DNA from: Hydrococcus sp. Prado102
GTDB lineage: Bacteria; Cyanobacteriota; Cyanobacteriia; Cyanobacteriales; Microcystaceae
Assembly: GCA_025454425.1 (NCBI GenBank)
Contig: JALOOL010000016.1
Coordinates: 1 to 35,043 of the forward strand
Direction of reading: 5' to 3'
DNA length: 35,043 nt
In this document: positions 1 through 8,767 of the stretch, piece after piece
Position numbering within the stretch: the first letter of the stretch is position 1
Layout of the letters: the number at the start of each line of letters is the position of its first letter
Position numbers and translations under genes: made by a program
Notes under the pieces: model-generated
The model's database searches: none
What the model saw: the letters and a program-made list of their open reading frames with translations, nothing else
What the model was told of the DNA's origin: nothing

Positions 1-40
1 AACTCCTCCCTTTCTGGGAGCGTTCTGAAACTTTGCCCAA

Positions 41-1741
41 ATGGGATGTGACGGTTTTTCCCTCCTAATTGGTATTTTATTTTTACGCAAGTCCCTAAAG
101 TCTTTTGCTAAAGCAATCCAACTCGATCCCAATAATGATATCGCTTGGACTAACTTAGGAGGATTACTGTGTAATTTAAAGATTTATGACGATGCTTTAA
201 AAATATTAGAAAAGGCATTGGAATTAAATCCAAACGATCCAGAAATTTTATTTAATAAAGGCACGGTTCTAAACAACCTTGGAAAGCACGAGCAATCACT
301 CGCAATTTTAAATCAAGTGATTGAGCTTGACCCAGATTTTCAGGAAGCTTGGACAAACAGAGGTCTGGCTTTAGGTAATCTTGGACGTTACAGCGAAGCA
401 TTAAAATCTTTTGAGCAAGCATTACAACAAGAGCCTAATGATGAAATGGCTTTGTATAGTAGAGGCTTTGTATTAGCAAATCTCGGAAGATACGATGAAG
501 CTCTGGCTTCTTACAATCGGGTAATTAACCTTAACCAGGAAGACGTGGAAGCTTGGCTTGGTCGAGGTATGACGCTATCAAACCTTGAAGAATACGATAA
601 AGCATTGGCATCTTTTAATAAAGCAATTGAAATAGATTCAACTAATTCAAGAGCTTGGTATGGTAAGAGTATTATACTAAACGAACTCAAAAACTATGAG
701 GAGGCATTGTTAGCCTGTAACAAGTCGATCGAACTGGGCAGACAGACGGCTGATATTTTTTTTAATCGTGCCAAAGTGTTACTGGCACTAAACCGTTGGG
801 ACGAAGGCATAATAGTTTTGGATGATGCTTTTCGTCGCTTGACCCATGATGCAAGCGAGCCTAACAGCAGAGACACTGGAACAATTATTCACAACTTGCT
901 TTTTAAAACGCAAGAAACAGCTACATGGCGTTCTCACATCAAAGCCTTGATTGATATCTACGATAAACATCAATTCACTTCATTATTAGGACAGGAACTT
1001 ATTCAAAGCATTCGTAAATTATTTTCATCGCCTTTTGATATAGCGATGGCAGCATTATGGCGAGATATTTGGCAAGAACTGGCGCGCGATCTCGCTGCGT
1101 TTCAAACCCCTCTTCGTCTGCTAGACGCTGCCGTTCGCTATCGTCAGACAAAAGGCGATCCATTTATTTTGCAAGAACTTTCATTGGAAGAACAAAATTT
1201 ATTCCTATCATTGCTAGGAGTAGAGAAATCGCCAAATCCATTAAACGAGGCAGAGTTGCTCTGGCAGGCTGGTTATATAGCTTTGACAGCATACACATTT
1301 TTTGGGCGAGGCGTTGTCCTGTTTAATGGCGAGAAGCCTCGATATATCTCACGTCAGGAAAACATGCCAGCGAAGCTTTTAGCATTAGTCGATGAATACG
1401 AGCCAGAAAAAGAGTTTATCGTTATTCTTTCCGATCATTTATCTGTTAAGGTTGTAGATTTTGCTGATGTCGGGCTAGAACCGGAAAAAGGAACAGAATC
1501 ATTCTCAGCAGAAGAATACGAACAAGAATTGGAAACTATTCTGGCTCAGTTGCAGGAAAAAGGATTAAACCCAGTACAAGTGGAGCATTTACGTAGAATG
1601 ACGCTCGCTCATCGTGATGGAGAATACAGCCTAGCGGCTTATCCGTCAGAAATGCTGAAAATATGTCAATTTTTATTTGAAGATCTGTCTGCTGGGAATA
1701 TAGACTTATTTGTTGATGTTTGTAAGAGACATTTTCGATAA
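41..1741 (+). CDS. TPR-repeat protein, possibly 5'-truncated
   Basis: About six to seven tetratricopeptide repeats fill residues 17-270, each with the pattern W/L..G..L..L..Y..AL..F..AI.LDP, so the protein is probably a scaffold or partner-binding protein. The remaining ~290 residues match no domain I recognise; they are mixed in composition with an acidic stretch near residues 490-510. The first repeat is incomplete: helix A is missing and the protein opens with an odd hydrophobic leader (GFSLLIGILFL). An in-frame stop at 26-28 prevents any longer start, so the N-terminus may have been lost or rearranged. The gene has no GCGATCGC site, unlike most of the window. It is convergent with the coupling-protein gene, 27 bases away, and no terminator is visible between them. 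TPR identity is certain; start and function are not. Confidence 0.75.
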   Translation: MGCDGFSLLIGILFLRKSLKSFAKAIQLDPNNDIAWTNLGGLLCNLKIYDDALKILEKALELNPNDPEILFNKGTVLNNLGKHEQSLAILNQVIELDPDFQEAWTNRGLALGNLGRYSEALKSFEQALQQEPNDEMALYSRGFVLANLGRYDEALASYNRVINLNQEDVEAWLGRGMTLSNLEEYDKALASFNKAIEIDSTNSRAWYGKSIILNELKNYEEALLACNKSIELGRQTADIFFNRAKVLLALNRWDEGIIVLDDAFRRLTHDASEPNSRDTGTIIHNLLFKTQETATWRSHIKALIDIYDKHQFTSLLGQELIQSIRKLFSSPFDIAMAALWRDIWQELARDLAAFQTPLRLLDAAVRYRQTKGDPFILQELSLEEQNLFLSLLGVEKSPNPLNEAELLWQAGYIALTAYTFFGRGVVLFNGEKPRYISRQENMPAKLLALVDEYEPEKEFIVILSDHLSVKVVDFADVGLEPEKGTESFSAEEYEQELETILAQLQEKGLNPVQVEHLRRMTLAHRDGEYSLAAYPSEMLKICQFLFEDLSAGNIDLFVDVCKRHFR

Positions 1742-1768
1742 AGCAAGTTAGCGACAACATCTCTAAAT

Positions 1769-3118
1769 TTAATCTTCAGAAATTGGCGATCGCAATCTCT
1801 TCCATTGCTCTTGAATGCTCTGTGCATTTGTATCTGTTCGCTCTGATACTTGAGAGCGGGGAATAAAACGTTCGGCTTGTACGGGAAAGTTTCTAACCTT
1901 GACTTTGACCTGGGCGGTTGGGAATGATGAAATTCTTAAATATCCTTTGAGATCGGGTAAATCCTGTAATTCAGAAGGCATCACCGCATAAGCTTCTCGT
2001 AACTGCTCGTTCTCTCCATAGCTGCTTCCGCTTCCTGCACCTCTACTAGAGGAACTTCTACTACGGTTGCGATTATTGGTTAGCTCCACTCGCTCTTGCT
2101 TGCCAATAACCTGCGCCATTTTCTCAGCCGTTTGGGGATCTGAGCAATTCAAAATCAACTTGGTTTTCGTTCCTTGGAGCAAAATTCGAGTATCTTCCTG
2201 ACCATAAACTCTCGTAATCTGAGCTTCTGTCTGAGTTCCCAGAATTGGACAACCTAAAAATCTGCGGCTCTCGCTCAGTAATCGGTTTAAACTTGGCAAC
2301 TTGTTGAGCGCACCCAACTCATCAATGACAATCGCCGTCTTACGGGTGCGCTCATGCTCTGAGAGTAACCCCTTCAACATCAACTCGAAAGCAAGGGTAT
2401 ATAAAGGCTTAAACAGTTCTGCATTGCTTCTAGTTCTACTAAATAATTCTGCCATGACGATACGACCCGCGTCTGAGAAGAAAGGCTCGCGCGTCGATTC
2501 CATCGGAATTAAACCAGCAGCGATCGTTTCAGGATGAGCCTTTTCGTGAATGTGCGACCAATGACAACTGCGAGCATCGTGGGGGTTAAAAATGATGTCT
2601 TTAGTTGGGTCGAAAAATTTTTCGAGCAACTCGCCACCGCGATCGAAGACAATTGCCCGAAAATCAGATCGGTTTCTTAAAATAGCGATAATTTGGCTAA
2701 TTGCCAGGGTTTTTCCACTGCCTGGGGAACCAATAAAAAAAAATCCCCGATTTTCGTACTCGGCTGGGATAGGCATCCCAGCTATAGATAGCTGTGGTTG
2801 GTTTCGGAGCTTAGGCTCTCGCTTTAAAAGGGCTTTAAGCTTCCTGGAAGAAACTGTAATTGCTCCTCGCAGGACGTTAGAGGCGGGAGCAGAACTAGCA
2901 ACTAGAAACCACAATAAAGCCAAAATTCCCACGACTCCAACGACAACCCAAAAAAGCCCGATCTCTTGAATTAAATAAGGCAGAATGAGGTTGGGATTTT
3001 GGAAAAGCAATAATGCTACTTTTTGATTGTGAACCGCCCATAACATGAACAGCAGTGCTGCTAAAACGAGGAAGAATTCAAACCATCCACTGTTTGAGCT
3101 TGAGTTTCTTCTGGTCAT
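1769..3118 (-). CDS. Type IV coupling protein (VirD4/TrwB/TraD-like), internally shortened
   Basis: This is an inner-membrane ATPase that would bring relaxase-bound DNA to a type IV secretion channel. Two transmembrane helices lie near residues 12-30 and 55-75. Walker A is GSPGSGKT at 130-137, and Walker B with its follow-up (IVIDELGALNKLPSL) begins near 263. The C-terminal RecA-like core (GTQTEAQITRVYG, then the NCSD..TA..M region) is present, followed by a Ser/Arg-rich linker. At residues 232-240 the protein passes directly from the MAELF helix to the KPLY segment. In TrwB/TraD proteins an all-alpha or linker portion of roughly 70 residues lies there, so an in-frame internal deletion is inferred. 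Its stop is 27 bases from the TPR gene. The relaxase lies upstream on the same strand across 230 bases. Function may be lost. Confidence 0.85.
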   Translation of the reverse strand: MTRRNSSSNSGWFEFFLVLAALLFMLWAVHNQKVALLLFQNPNLILPYLIQEIGLFWVVVGVVGILALLWFLVASSAPASNVLRGAITVSSRKLKALLKREPKLRNQPQLSIAGMPIPAEYENRGFFFIGSPGSGKTLAISQIIAILRNRSDFRAIVFDRGGELLEKFFDPTKDIIFNPHDARSCHWSHIHEKAHPETIAAGLIPMESTREPFFSDAGRIVMAELFSRTRSNAELFKPLYTLAFELMLKGLLSEHERTRKTAIVIDELGALNKLPSLNRLLSESRRFLGCPILGTQTEAQITRVYGQEDTRILLQGTKTKLILNCSDPQTAEKMAQVIGKQERVELTNNRNRSRSSSSRGAGSGSSYGENEQLREAYAVMPSELQDLPDLKGYLRISSFPTAQVKVKVRNFPVQAERFIPRSQVSERTDTNAQSIQEQWKRLRSPISED

Positions 3119-3283
3119 CGATCGCTCTCCTATTCATTGTTAAGTGATTGATTTAATTCGCTGAAAACTCACCACTTCAGTAGTACAGCGAAAATTTTTT
3201 TCAACATGATTCATCGCGAATAATCTATCTCTGCGAGAATACCGATCTAGCAGCACAGATTTTGCTGTAGAAAAATTTTGAGT

Positions 3284-3304
3284 CGAGTTAAAAAATTAAC
3301 CTCG
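3284..3304 (-). terminator. Hairpin downstream of relaxase gene, terminator-like
   Basis: On the minus strand, CGAGGTTAA and TTAACTCG form a near-perfect stem with one bulged base around a TTTT loop. It starts about 45 bases after the relaxase stop and is followed by an A/T-rich stretch containing AAAATTTTT. It could end relaxase transcription. The 230-base gap also holds two AAAATTTT palindromes (3191, 3271). The missing clean U-run keeps confidence low. Confidence 0.35.
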
Positions 3305-3348
3305 CTAACTATTTATTCAGTTCAATAGCTGCTCGTTAACTTTTTTGG

Positions 3349-5739
3349 TCATAGACCAATGCTCCAACTACGTTCGACCGCTCGCTCTCGTGTATTTAAA
3401 TGATTCGCTTCGGCTGTTCGCGTTTTAATTTGCTCCTGCATCTGCTTTAGAGAAAAAGTATTTTTTACCGTCGCATTGTCGCGGTCGAATTCAAGTTCTG
3501 AGTTTCCCTGAGCAATCTTAAGGCGATCGCCATTCAGTTTAATTTCCGTACCGTCTGCCGACCTGTAAATTTTTTCTTTATTGTTTTGAGGGTTGAATTC
3601 TCCTTTTTCTTCAACGAGATATTTGCATTGAACCAAAAGCTTAAATTCCTGCTTTCTTGTGGGAGATTGTGTTGGTCTTTGTTCGGACAATTGCTTTGCA
3701 CCCGATGGCAAAGTCTTCTCTTGTGACTCAAACTGCTGCATCGAAAATCCTAAATCCTCAATCTTGGCAGTGTAAACAACTAATTCTTCTCTAGTGCGCG
3801 AGGCGGCGATGGAAAAATTTTTTTTCCCCTCTGTCGGAGATAGGCTTGAGCTAGCGACGTAAATACAATGCTTTGTCGTCTTACCGCGATCGCTTTGTAC
3901 GGTGTCCGCGTAGCTATAATCCGAATGCCGCATAGCATCAATATTGACAGTCCGAGTTTTTCCCCTAGTCCTAACGCTCGCCTGCTTTTCATCAGTGAAG
4001 CCAACTACAGTAAAGTATTGACCGTTTATTTGATTTTGCCGCTCGCAATTGCGAGTAAACTTCATCCGTTCGCCGGGGCGGATTTCTCTGATTTCTACTT
4101 CAAAAACTTCGCGTTCTTTGTATTTATTGAGTTCTAGCGTTTGCGTGGTATCGTACTCGTCTTTAAGAATGACTGTATTGGTTTCATCATCTACGCGCTC
4201 GATACGGTAATACAAATCCTGACTAAATTTAGCTGAGTTTTTACTAAACTTCACCACCTCCCCTGGCTTATAGCTACTAGCTTGAGTAATGCCGAATTTG
4301 TCTAAATTTTTAGGCTTGAGAACAGAAATTTTTCGCACTTCCAAACCAAGCTGACCTTGTTTAATTAATCCCTCTCGTATTTGGCTTGTAATCGTCTGTT
4401 TATCGGCATCAGTGCCACCAAGAATGAGAGTTTTAGTTTGTTTTTTCCGCTCTCGACTAAAGTAATCGTTGGCTACTGCCTGTAATCGTTTGCTATCAAT
4501 GGATATTTGTTTGATGTTCTCTTGCTCCTGTAATCGCTGATAGACTTGTTCTAAATTTGGGGCAGCGATCGCGTCGGCTATTTCTTTTCTTTGTGGATTT
4601 GGCTGCTGAAAATTTTGCGAGTTTTCGTCTTCCCTCCCTATTGTATGGACAATACTCAACCGTCCGTCTGCGGTTTTTACTAAGTTGCGATCGCTGTCAA
4701 TTAACTGTTCTAGTTCCTCCAAACTATAGTTACCTCGTGCTTTTGTAAGCATCTCTCTTAGCAATACATGACGGGGAAAAGCGTAGGAGCGATCGCTAGT
4801 GACTTTTATTGCACCTTTTAATAGATCGGCTTTACTGGTTGAATGTAAAAGCTGATGAGAAAAATTTTTCTGGAATTCTGGCTTTGGATGTACGATTCCC
4901 AATGCCTCTGCCCGTTGCTGCCAGCTTTCTCTCTGCGCTTCTCCCTCTTCCACCGTCTTGTAAGATTTGCTTTTACGGGTGATGGTGCAAGCTTTGGCTT
5001 TGACGGCGGTGCTTGCATCCATGCCTACTGCCGCAATTATCTCTGAGCGACGGGTGCTGAAAGCTTTTAACTGTTGCTGAGTGTAGCCTGCGATTTCAAA
5101 AGTGCCGTCATGATTCCACTCCAATTGATACCCTAGTTCTTTTAGTCTTCTCCCTAATTCATAGTGATAGACCATGCCAATGGTCATTTTTTGTTGGTAG
5201 AGTTCGCGATTATCCATCGAACGCCATTTTCCATCCGCTCCTATAGTTTGATTAAAAATTACACAATGACTGTGAATCTGAGGCTCGTTGTTGCGGTTGT
5301 CGTGATGGGGAAAGATCGCGATCGTGGCGTTGTCGGTTTGCTGGCGAAAAACACCTCCTTTTCCAGTCCTGGTAAAAATACAGTTTTTTTCTACGTAATC
5401 CATCGCCGCGCGAACTGCTGCTTCATGTGCTACTAGCACCAGCAGATCTCCCTTAAGCAAAATAACTATAGACACTGATTTGGGAGCGGATAAAGTAATA
5501 TCTCTGCCTGGATTAATTTTTTTTCCGGTTTGCTGTTGTCGTAAAGGATTACCTTCTAGGTCGAGTCCTTTGTATGAGCGATCGTACTCTTGAGCTTTTA
5601 CTTCTCCACTCAGACCTAGCAGTGCAGCACCTCTACCATACCATTGAGATTTATTTGAACCTCCATTTTCAATGTAATAACTGTTAGTCACGATATAGTT
5701 TTCGACTTCGGTGTAAAGTCTACCAATCGAACAAACCAT
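3349..5739 (-). CDS. MobF-family (TrwC/TraI-type) relaxase with degenerate helicase half
   Basis: The relaxase nicks one strand at oriT, stays covalently attached through tyrosine and pilots the DNA into the recipient. The N-terminal domain looks intact: tyrosines at 21-22 (also 9 and 15), the TrwC hallmark DITLSAPKSVS at 80-90, and a histidine triad formed by H145/H146 with IHSH (H156, H158). The C-terminal half should be a RecD-like helicase. It keeps late motifs (TLILGGTDADKQTITSQIREGL near 440-460; YADTVQSDRGKTTKH near 615-630). It has no GxGKT Walker A and no DEA Walker B: the sequence runs from residue ~370 straight to the post-Walker region. An in-frame deletion of roughly 150 residues is inferred, so nicking may survive but unwinding should not. 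The downstream same-strand neighbour is the coupling protein. No strong Shine-Dalgarno precedes the ATG. Confidence 0.88.
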   Translation of the reverse strand: MVCSIGRLYTEVENYIVTNSYYIENGGSNKSQWYGRGAALLGLSGEVKAQEYDRSYKGLDLEGNPLRQQQTGKKINPGRDITLSAPKSVSIVILLKGDLLVLVAHEAAVRAAMDYVEKNCIFTRTGKGGVFRQQTDNATIAIFPHHDNRNNEPQIHSHCVIFNQTIGADGKWRSMDNRELYQQKMTIGMVYHYELGRRLKELGYQLEWNHDGTFEIAGYTQQQLKAFSTRRSEIIAAVGMDASTAVKAKACTITRKSKSYKTVEEGEAQRESWQQRAEALGIVHPKPEFQKNFSHQLLHSTSKADLLKGAIKVTSDRSYAFPRHVLLREMLTKARGNYSLEELEQLIDSDRNLVKTADGRLSIVHTIGREDENSQNFQQPNPQRKEIADAIAAPNLEQVYQRLQEQENIKQISIDSKRLQAVANDYFSRERKKQTKTLILGGTDADKQTITSQIREGLIKQGQLGLEVRKISVLKPKNLDKFGITQASSYKPGEVVKFSKNSAKFSQDLYYRIERVDDETNTVILKDEYDTTQTLELNKYKEREVFEVEIREIRPGERMKFTRNCERQNQINGQYFTVVGFTDEKQASVRTRGKTRTVNIDAMRHSDYSYADTVQSDRGKTTKHCIYVASSSLSPTEGKKNFSIAASRTREELVVYTAKIEDLGFSMQQFESQEKTLPSGAKQLSEQRPTQSPTRKQEFKLLVQCKYLVEEKGEFNPQNNKEKIYRSADGTEIKLNGDRLKIAQGNSELEFDRDNATVKNTFSLKQMQEQIKTRTAEANHLNTRERAVERSWSIGL

Positions 5740-5782
5740 ATTTTTTTTGGCTTTATTTAAGATCGAAAAATTGCTTAACTAA

Positions 5783-6430
5783 GGCGTGTTATCGGGGTCG
5801 CCTCTCCAATAGCAGTAGCTAAATAAACAGCACCTAGAAAGTTAATAGCGCGTTTATCGTAACGATTGGCAATAGCTTTATATTGCTTTAGGGCGAAAAA
5901 ATTTTTGCTCTCTGTGGCGAGATCGATCCAAATCTCGATCGTATTCTCATTTTTCGATTCGGTTGGATTTAGAAGGATCGCAACCGCACAATTTTTCTGC
6001 TTGAGTCGCTCGACAACTCTTTATTAAGCATCATAAGTTCTGTCTGCCAAAATGCCTCAGCTTTAACACCTGGAATAAAGCGTTTACTCTTCTTTAGTCA
6101 TTCGCAAAGTCCTGAAGTTAAATCAAATTGAGTTGGATTACGATAGCGCATCGCATACGGTATGAATTTTAGGACTCAATCCTCCTACACTACGACCGAT
6201 ACATTCGTTTTTTTCTTAATGTCTTTTGCACCAGCAGAATGCTAATGAGTGCTAACAATCGTTGAATCGAGCGTGCGCTCTTCGTCATTGTTATCTTCAA
6301 ATCAATGTTGAAAAATTTTTTCTCAAACTCTTTTTGTACTCCATCTGTTATGTTTTGTCTGCTTGTATGCACTATTTGTATAATTCCATCCCTCCAAAAA
6401 GCGATCGCAAGTTCTAATTGATGACACGCC
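5783..6430 (-). mobile_element. IS5-family insertion sequence remnant with transposase pseudogene
   Basis: Ends are GGCGTGTTATC (5783-5793) and GATGACACGCC (6420-6430), inverted repeats matching at 10 of 11 positions. CTAA flanks both sides (5779-5782, 6431-6434), a 4-bp duplication of the YTAR type known for IS5. On the minus strand, pieces of a DDE transposase can be read across several frames: an EDNDEERTLDSTIV stretch, HSAGAKDIKKN, ECIGRSVGGLSPKIH, and a C-terminal YKAIANRYDKRAINFLGAVY. Frameshifts and stops separate these pieces, and the N-terminal third is missing (648 bp against the ~850 bp I would expect). The element is therefore dead. It sits between the relaxase start and the stb/par-like operon. 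Confidence 0.82.
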
Positions 6431-6516
6431 CTAAATAACAGGCATCTTTTATCGAGGAATTAAACTTCTCCTTTAACGTAAGGACACCGAAGCAAATTAT
6501 TGATTTTTAAAAATAC

Positions 6517-6684
6517 TTACTCAATCATCTTAACGACTTTGCTAGCGATTGACAAGAGCAATTATAGCTATTAAAAAAAAAAAAATCAATCGTGTCATGA
6601 CAAAAATAAGGGTGCATCAGGTGTGGGATTTTTTGCGTATAAATTTCTTGTTACTCAATCGTATCTCACCCGATAGGGTGCATC
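6517..6684 (+). promoter_or_regulatory. Repeat-bearing control region, candidate oriT/stb operator or centromere
   Basis: The 325 bases between the IS remnant and the next start hold no gene but have ordered repeats. TTACTCAATC occurs at 6517-6526 and 6651-6660, with a further TCAATC at 6586-6591, giving spacings of 65 and 69. A compound unit, TCAATCGTRTC followed by AGGGTGCATC, occurs twice (6586-6618 and 6655-6684). There is also a palindrome TGTCATGACA at 6593-6602 and an A13 run at 6573-6585. A seven-codon mini-ORF (6731-6754) ends six bases before the next gene. The position between the divergent relaxase and the ParA-like operon is where IncW-type plasmids keep oriT and the StbA-binding direct repeats. 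Confidence 0.5.
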
Positions 6685-6759
6685 CAAAATTCCGTTTTGT
6701 CTTGTTCTAAATCCTGTTTGATACATTATCATGGTCGAAGAAGATTGTAAGTAAAAAAT

Positions 6760-7176
6760 ATGAGCGATCCGAATCTTAGTCCATTAGAAAAGGCAATAGC
6801 CAAAAAAGTTGACCAAGCTAAATCTAAAGCTTCTCAATCGGGTTATTTGAGAAAGTTAGTGGCTAAACTACACCTGAGACTTGAGGCAGCTTTAGCGAGG
6901 GGTTGCGAATACGATGACTTGGCTTCATCAATTACAGAAAGCGGAGTGAAAATTAGTGCGGCTACCCTCAAGCAATACCACACGGAACATCGCCGTCAGT
7001 TAGAGCAAGAAGCTGGGGCTGTCTCTTCTATCGAAGATTCAATTCTGCCTTCCGCCAAACCCACACCTACAGAAAAGAAACTAAAAATTTTTGCGGAAGA
7101 GACCGATAGTAGAAAGGCTTCAACGCAGCCAAATATCAAGCAAGCAGCCATTGATAAGTTGTCTTCTAAAAAATAA
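6760..7176 (+). CDS. Small presumed DNA-binding plasmid protein (StbA/TraK-like position)
   Basis: A basic, mostly helical 138-residue protein. Residues 45-75 (GCEYDDLASSITESGVKISAATLKQYH) have the helix-turn-helix-like pattern 'region, length-limited repeat, ISxxTLKxY' seen in accessory plasmid proteins that bind DNA next to oriT. The C-terminal half is low complexity and Lys/Thr/Ser-rich. It is the first gene of a tight operon: 16 bases to the next start, which overlaps the third gene by one base. It faces a repeat region suited as its binding site. Function is inferred from position, small basic character and the ParA-like partner (compare stbA-stbB-stbC of R388, traK-traL-traM of RP4). 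It contains one AAAAATTTTT palindrome in frame (7083). Confidence 0.6.
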   Translation: MSDPNLSPLEKAIAKKVDQAKSKASQSGYLRKLVAKLHLRLEAALARGCEYDDLASSITESGVKISAATLKQYHTEHRRQLEQEAGAVSSIEDSILPSAKPTPTEKKLKIFAEETDSRKASTQPNIKQAAIDKLSSKK

Positions 7177-7192
7177 ATAAGGAGTGGGAAAA

Positions 7193-7960
7193 GTGGCTAA
7201 AGTCAAACAGACTCAAACAGTAGAGCAAGAAGAACACTCAAAAATTATTCCGACTCGCCCTGCTATTCAACTATCGAATTGTAAGAAAGGGGGAGTGGGC
7301 AAAACGCTACTCTCAAAGCTAAAAGCATCATACTGCTTGGAGGAAAGGTTAGACTGCTACGCGGTAGATGCCGATCGCCAGGAAAGCTTTATTAAAGCAC
7401 ATCCTGAGTTTGTTCGACCGACGAGGTTTAGTGAATTAGACCGCCACCTCAAAATGCCCGACCGAATATTAGATCTGGCACTAGAAAAACTGGTACTGCT
7501 TGATTTACCAGGAAATGTCGAAGAAGCATTTAATCATTGGTTAACATCTAGCGATATTTTAAATGCGGCTATCGATCTCGGTGTCGAAATTCAGAATTGG
7601 TATTTATTCGATGATTCTCAAGAATGCTATGAAGGTTTTTTACGTTCTCTAGAATTTATGCAAGATAAAGTTAAGCATATCATAGTCAGAAATTTGGGCA
7701 AGTGTGAAGAGTGGGATAGCTTTGAGCGTTTTATTACGCCAGAACTGTTCGGACAGTTTGAAATTAAGGTAGTCGATTTACCAAAGCTCAGAGAAGATAC
7801 GGCGACAGAAATTTACAAAAATACGTTGAGTTTTACACAAGCCCGTCGCTACGAGGGATTTAGTACGGCGCAACTCGCTGGTTTACGCGCTTATCTACGA
7901 CGAGCCTACGACGTATTAGCCACTGCGGGCTTTCATGTTGAAAATCTTAAGGCAAATTAA
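7193..7960 (+). CDS. ParA-like ATPase (StbB/TraL-type) of plasmid stability or transfer
   Basis: A deviant Walker A, NCKKGGVGKTLL, lies near residue 35, a Walker A' region with DADRQESF near residue 60, and VLLDLPGN near residue 103 as Walker B. This is the SIMIBI ParA/MinD fold used for plasmid positioning or transfer control. At ~255 residues with no N-terminal HTH it fits the small ParA/StbB/TraL class. I chose GTG 7193 over GTG 7184 because GGAG at 7181-7184 then sits eight bases upstream as a ribosome-binding site. The stop overlaps the next ATG (TAATG), indicating translational coupling. ATP-dependent action with the preceding DNA-binding protein is inferred from family knowledge. It may alternatively be a true partition ParA, but no ParB is visible. 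Confidence 0.82.
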   Translation: MAKVKQTQTVEQEEHSKIIPTRPAIQLSNCKKGGVGKTLLSKLKASYCLEERLDCYAVDADRQESFIKAHPEFVRPTRFSELDRHLKMPDRILDLALEKLVLLDLPGNVEEAFNHWLTSSDILNAAIDLGVEIQNWYLFDDSQECYEGFLRSLEFMQDKVKHIIVRNLGKCEEWDSFERFITPELFGQFEIKVVDLPKLREDTATEIYKNTLSFTQARRYEGFSTAQLAGLRAYLRRAYDVLATAGFHVENLKAN

Positions 7961-8691
7961 TGAGTTATAACAGTCGCCGGACAATAACCGAACAACAAGC
8001 AGATCTTCAAGGGGCGATCGCATCGAAGCTCAAAAATGAATCGGCACTTACCCATCAGCGCGTGTACGACTGGTTGAGTAATAATTTTTATTTTCCCGAC
8101 AATGAATTATTTGATTTCTACTTGTGCGTCGCTCAAAATATTGCTGCGGTTGAGGAGTTAGGTAGAGCGGACGGCAGACTCGTACAGGCGCAGGTAGAAA
8201 TTCAGCAGACAGCCTCTCAAATCGAAACTCGATTGAATAGCGTCAATCAGTGCCATAAAAATTTAGAACAAAAATTAGAGGACGTACTGACTCAACTGAC
8301 TGCGGAGCGTCAGAATCTACATGAGCTTTCAACTGGGCTTGTCAATGCAGTTGCTACGATTCTCAAGCTGCAAAAACAGGTATTACAGGGAACGGAAGCC
8401 GCCAAAAAAATTTTCCTGAAATCGAGCGCATTTATTTATGCTATTCCTATAGTTGCATTGATTGGATGGGGGGCGATCGCGTTTTTTGCTGGTAAGCTGC
8501 ATGAATACAATAGTGCCGATGCGATTAATAATCGAGCGCTGGCTAATCAAACATTACGGGTTCGACAAAACTGCTTGCAGCAATATTTAAAAAATTTTCA
8601 AAAAATGAATCCAAGCCAAGATGGTGTCATCAAAAACTGTCCTGGCTTTGAGTATAAAATTCCGCCCGAAAAACGGAAAGTGGCAAAGTAG
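7960..8691 (+). CDS. Coiled-coil protein with one membrane helix (StbC/TraM position)
   Basis: The 243-residue protein has a helical N-terminus and a long coiled coil (residues ~60-140, regular heptads, rich in Q/E/L). A single transmembrane helix follows (~155-178, FIYAIPIVALIGWGAIAFFAG), then a short basic tail with two cysteines (near residues 207 and 225). It shares a TAATG junction with the ParA-like gene and closes the three-gene operon. RP4 TraM and R388 StbC occupy the same position and are also poorly characterised. A membrane anchor that ties the ATPase to the cell envelope or transfer channel is a reasonable guess, but I recognise no named domain. It contains two A-tract palindromes (8404, 8589). 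Confidence 0.65.
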   Translation: MSYNSRRTITEQQADLQGAIASKLKNESALTHQRVYDWLSNNFYFPDNELFDFYLCVAQNIAAVEELGRADGRLVQAQVEIQQTASQIETRLNSVNQCHKNLEQKLEDVLTQLTAERQNLHELSTGLVNAVATILKLQKQVLQGTEAAKKIFLKSSAFIYAIPIVALIGWGAIAFFAGKLHEYNSADAINNRALANQTLRVRQNCLQQYLKNFQKMNPSQDGVIKNCPGFEYKIPPEKRKVAK

Positions 8692-8767
8692 TTCTCCTGG
8701 CGTTGGCAAAGCTGTTAAATCTTGAAAAAATTTAATCCGAGCCGACTATAACGGTCAGCTTTTCAAA

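Noticed and set aside
3..64. Short open frame at the window start
   Set aside because: About 20 codons ending in TAA could be the tail of an upstream gene, but nothing supports it within the window.
2592..2969. 125-codon plus-strand ORF
   Set aside because: Antisense to the coupling protein Walker A region; composition is that of a complementary strand.
6190..6372. 60-codon minus-strand ORF
   Set aside because: It lies inside the IS5 remnant and reads transposase DNA in a shifted frame.
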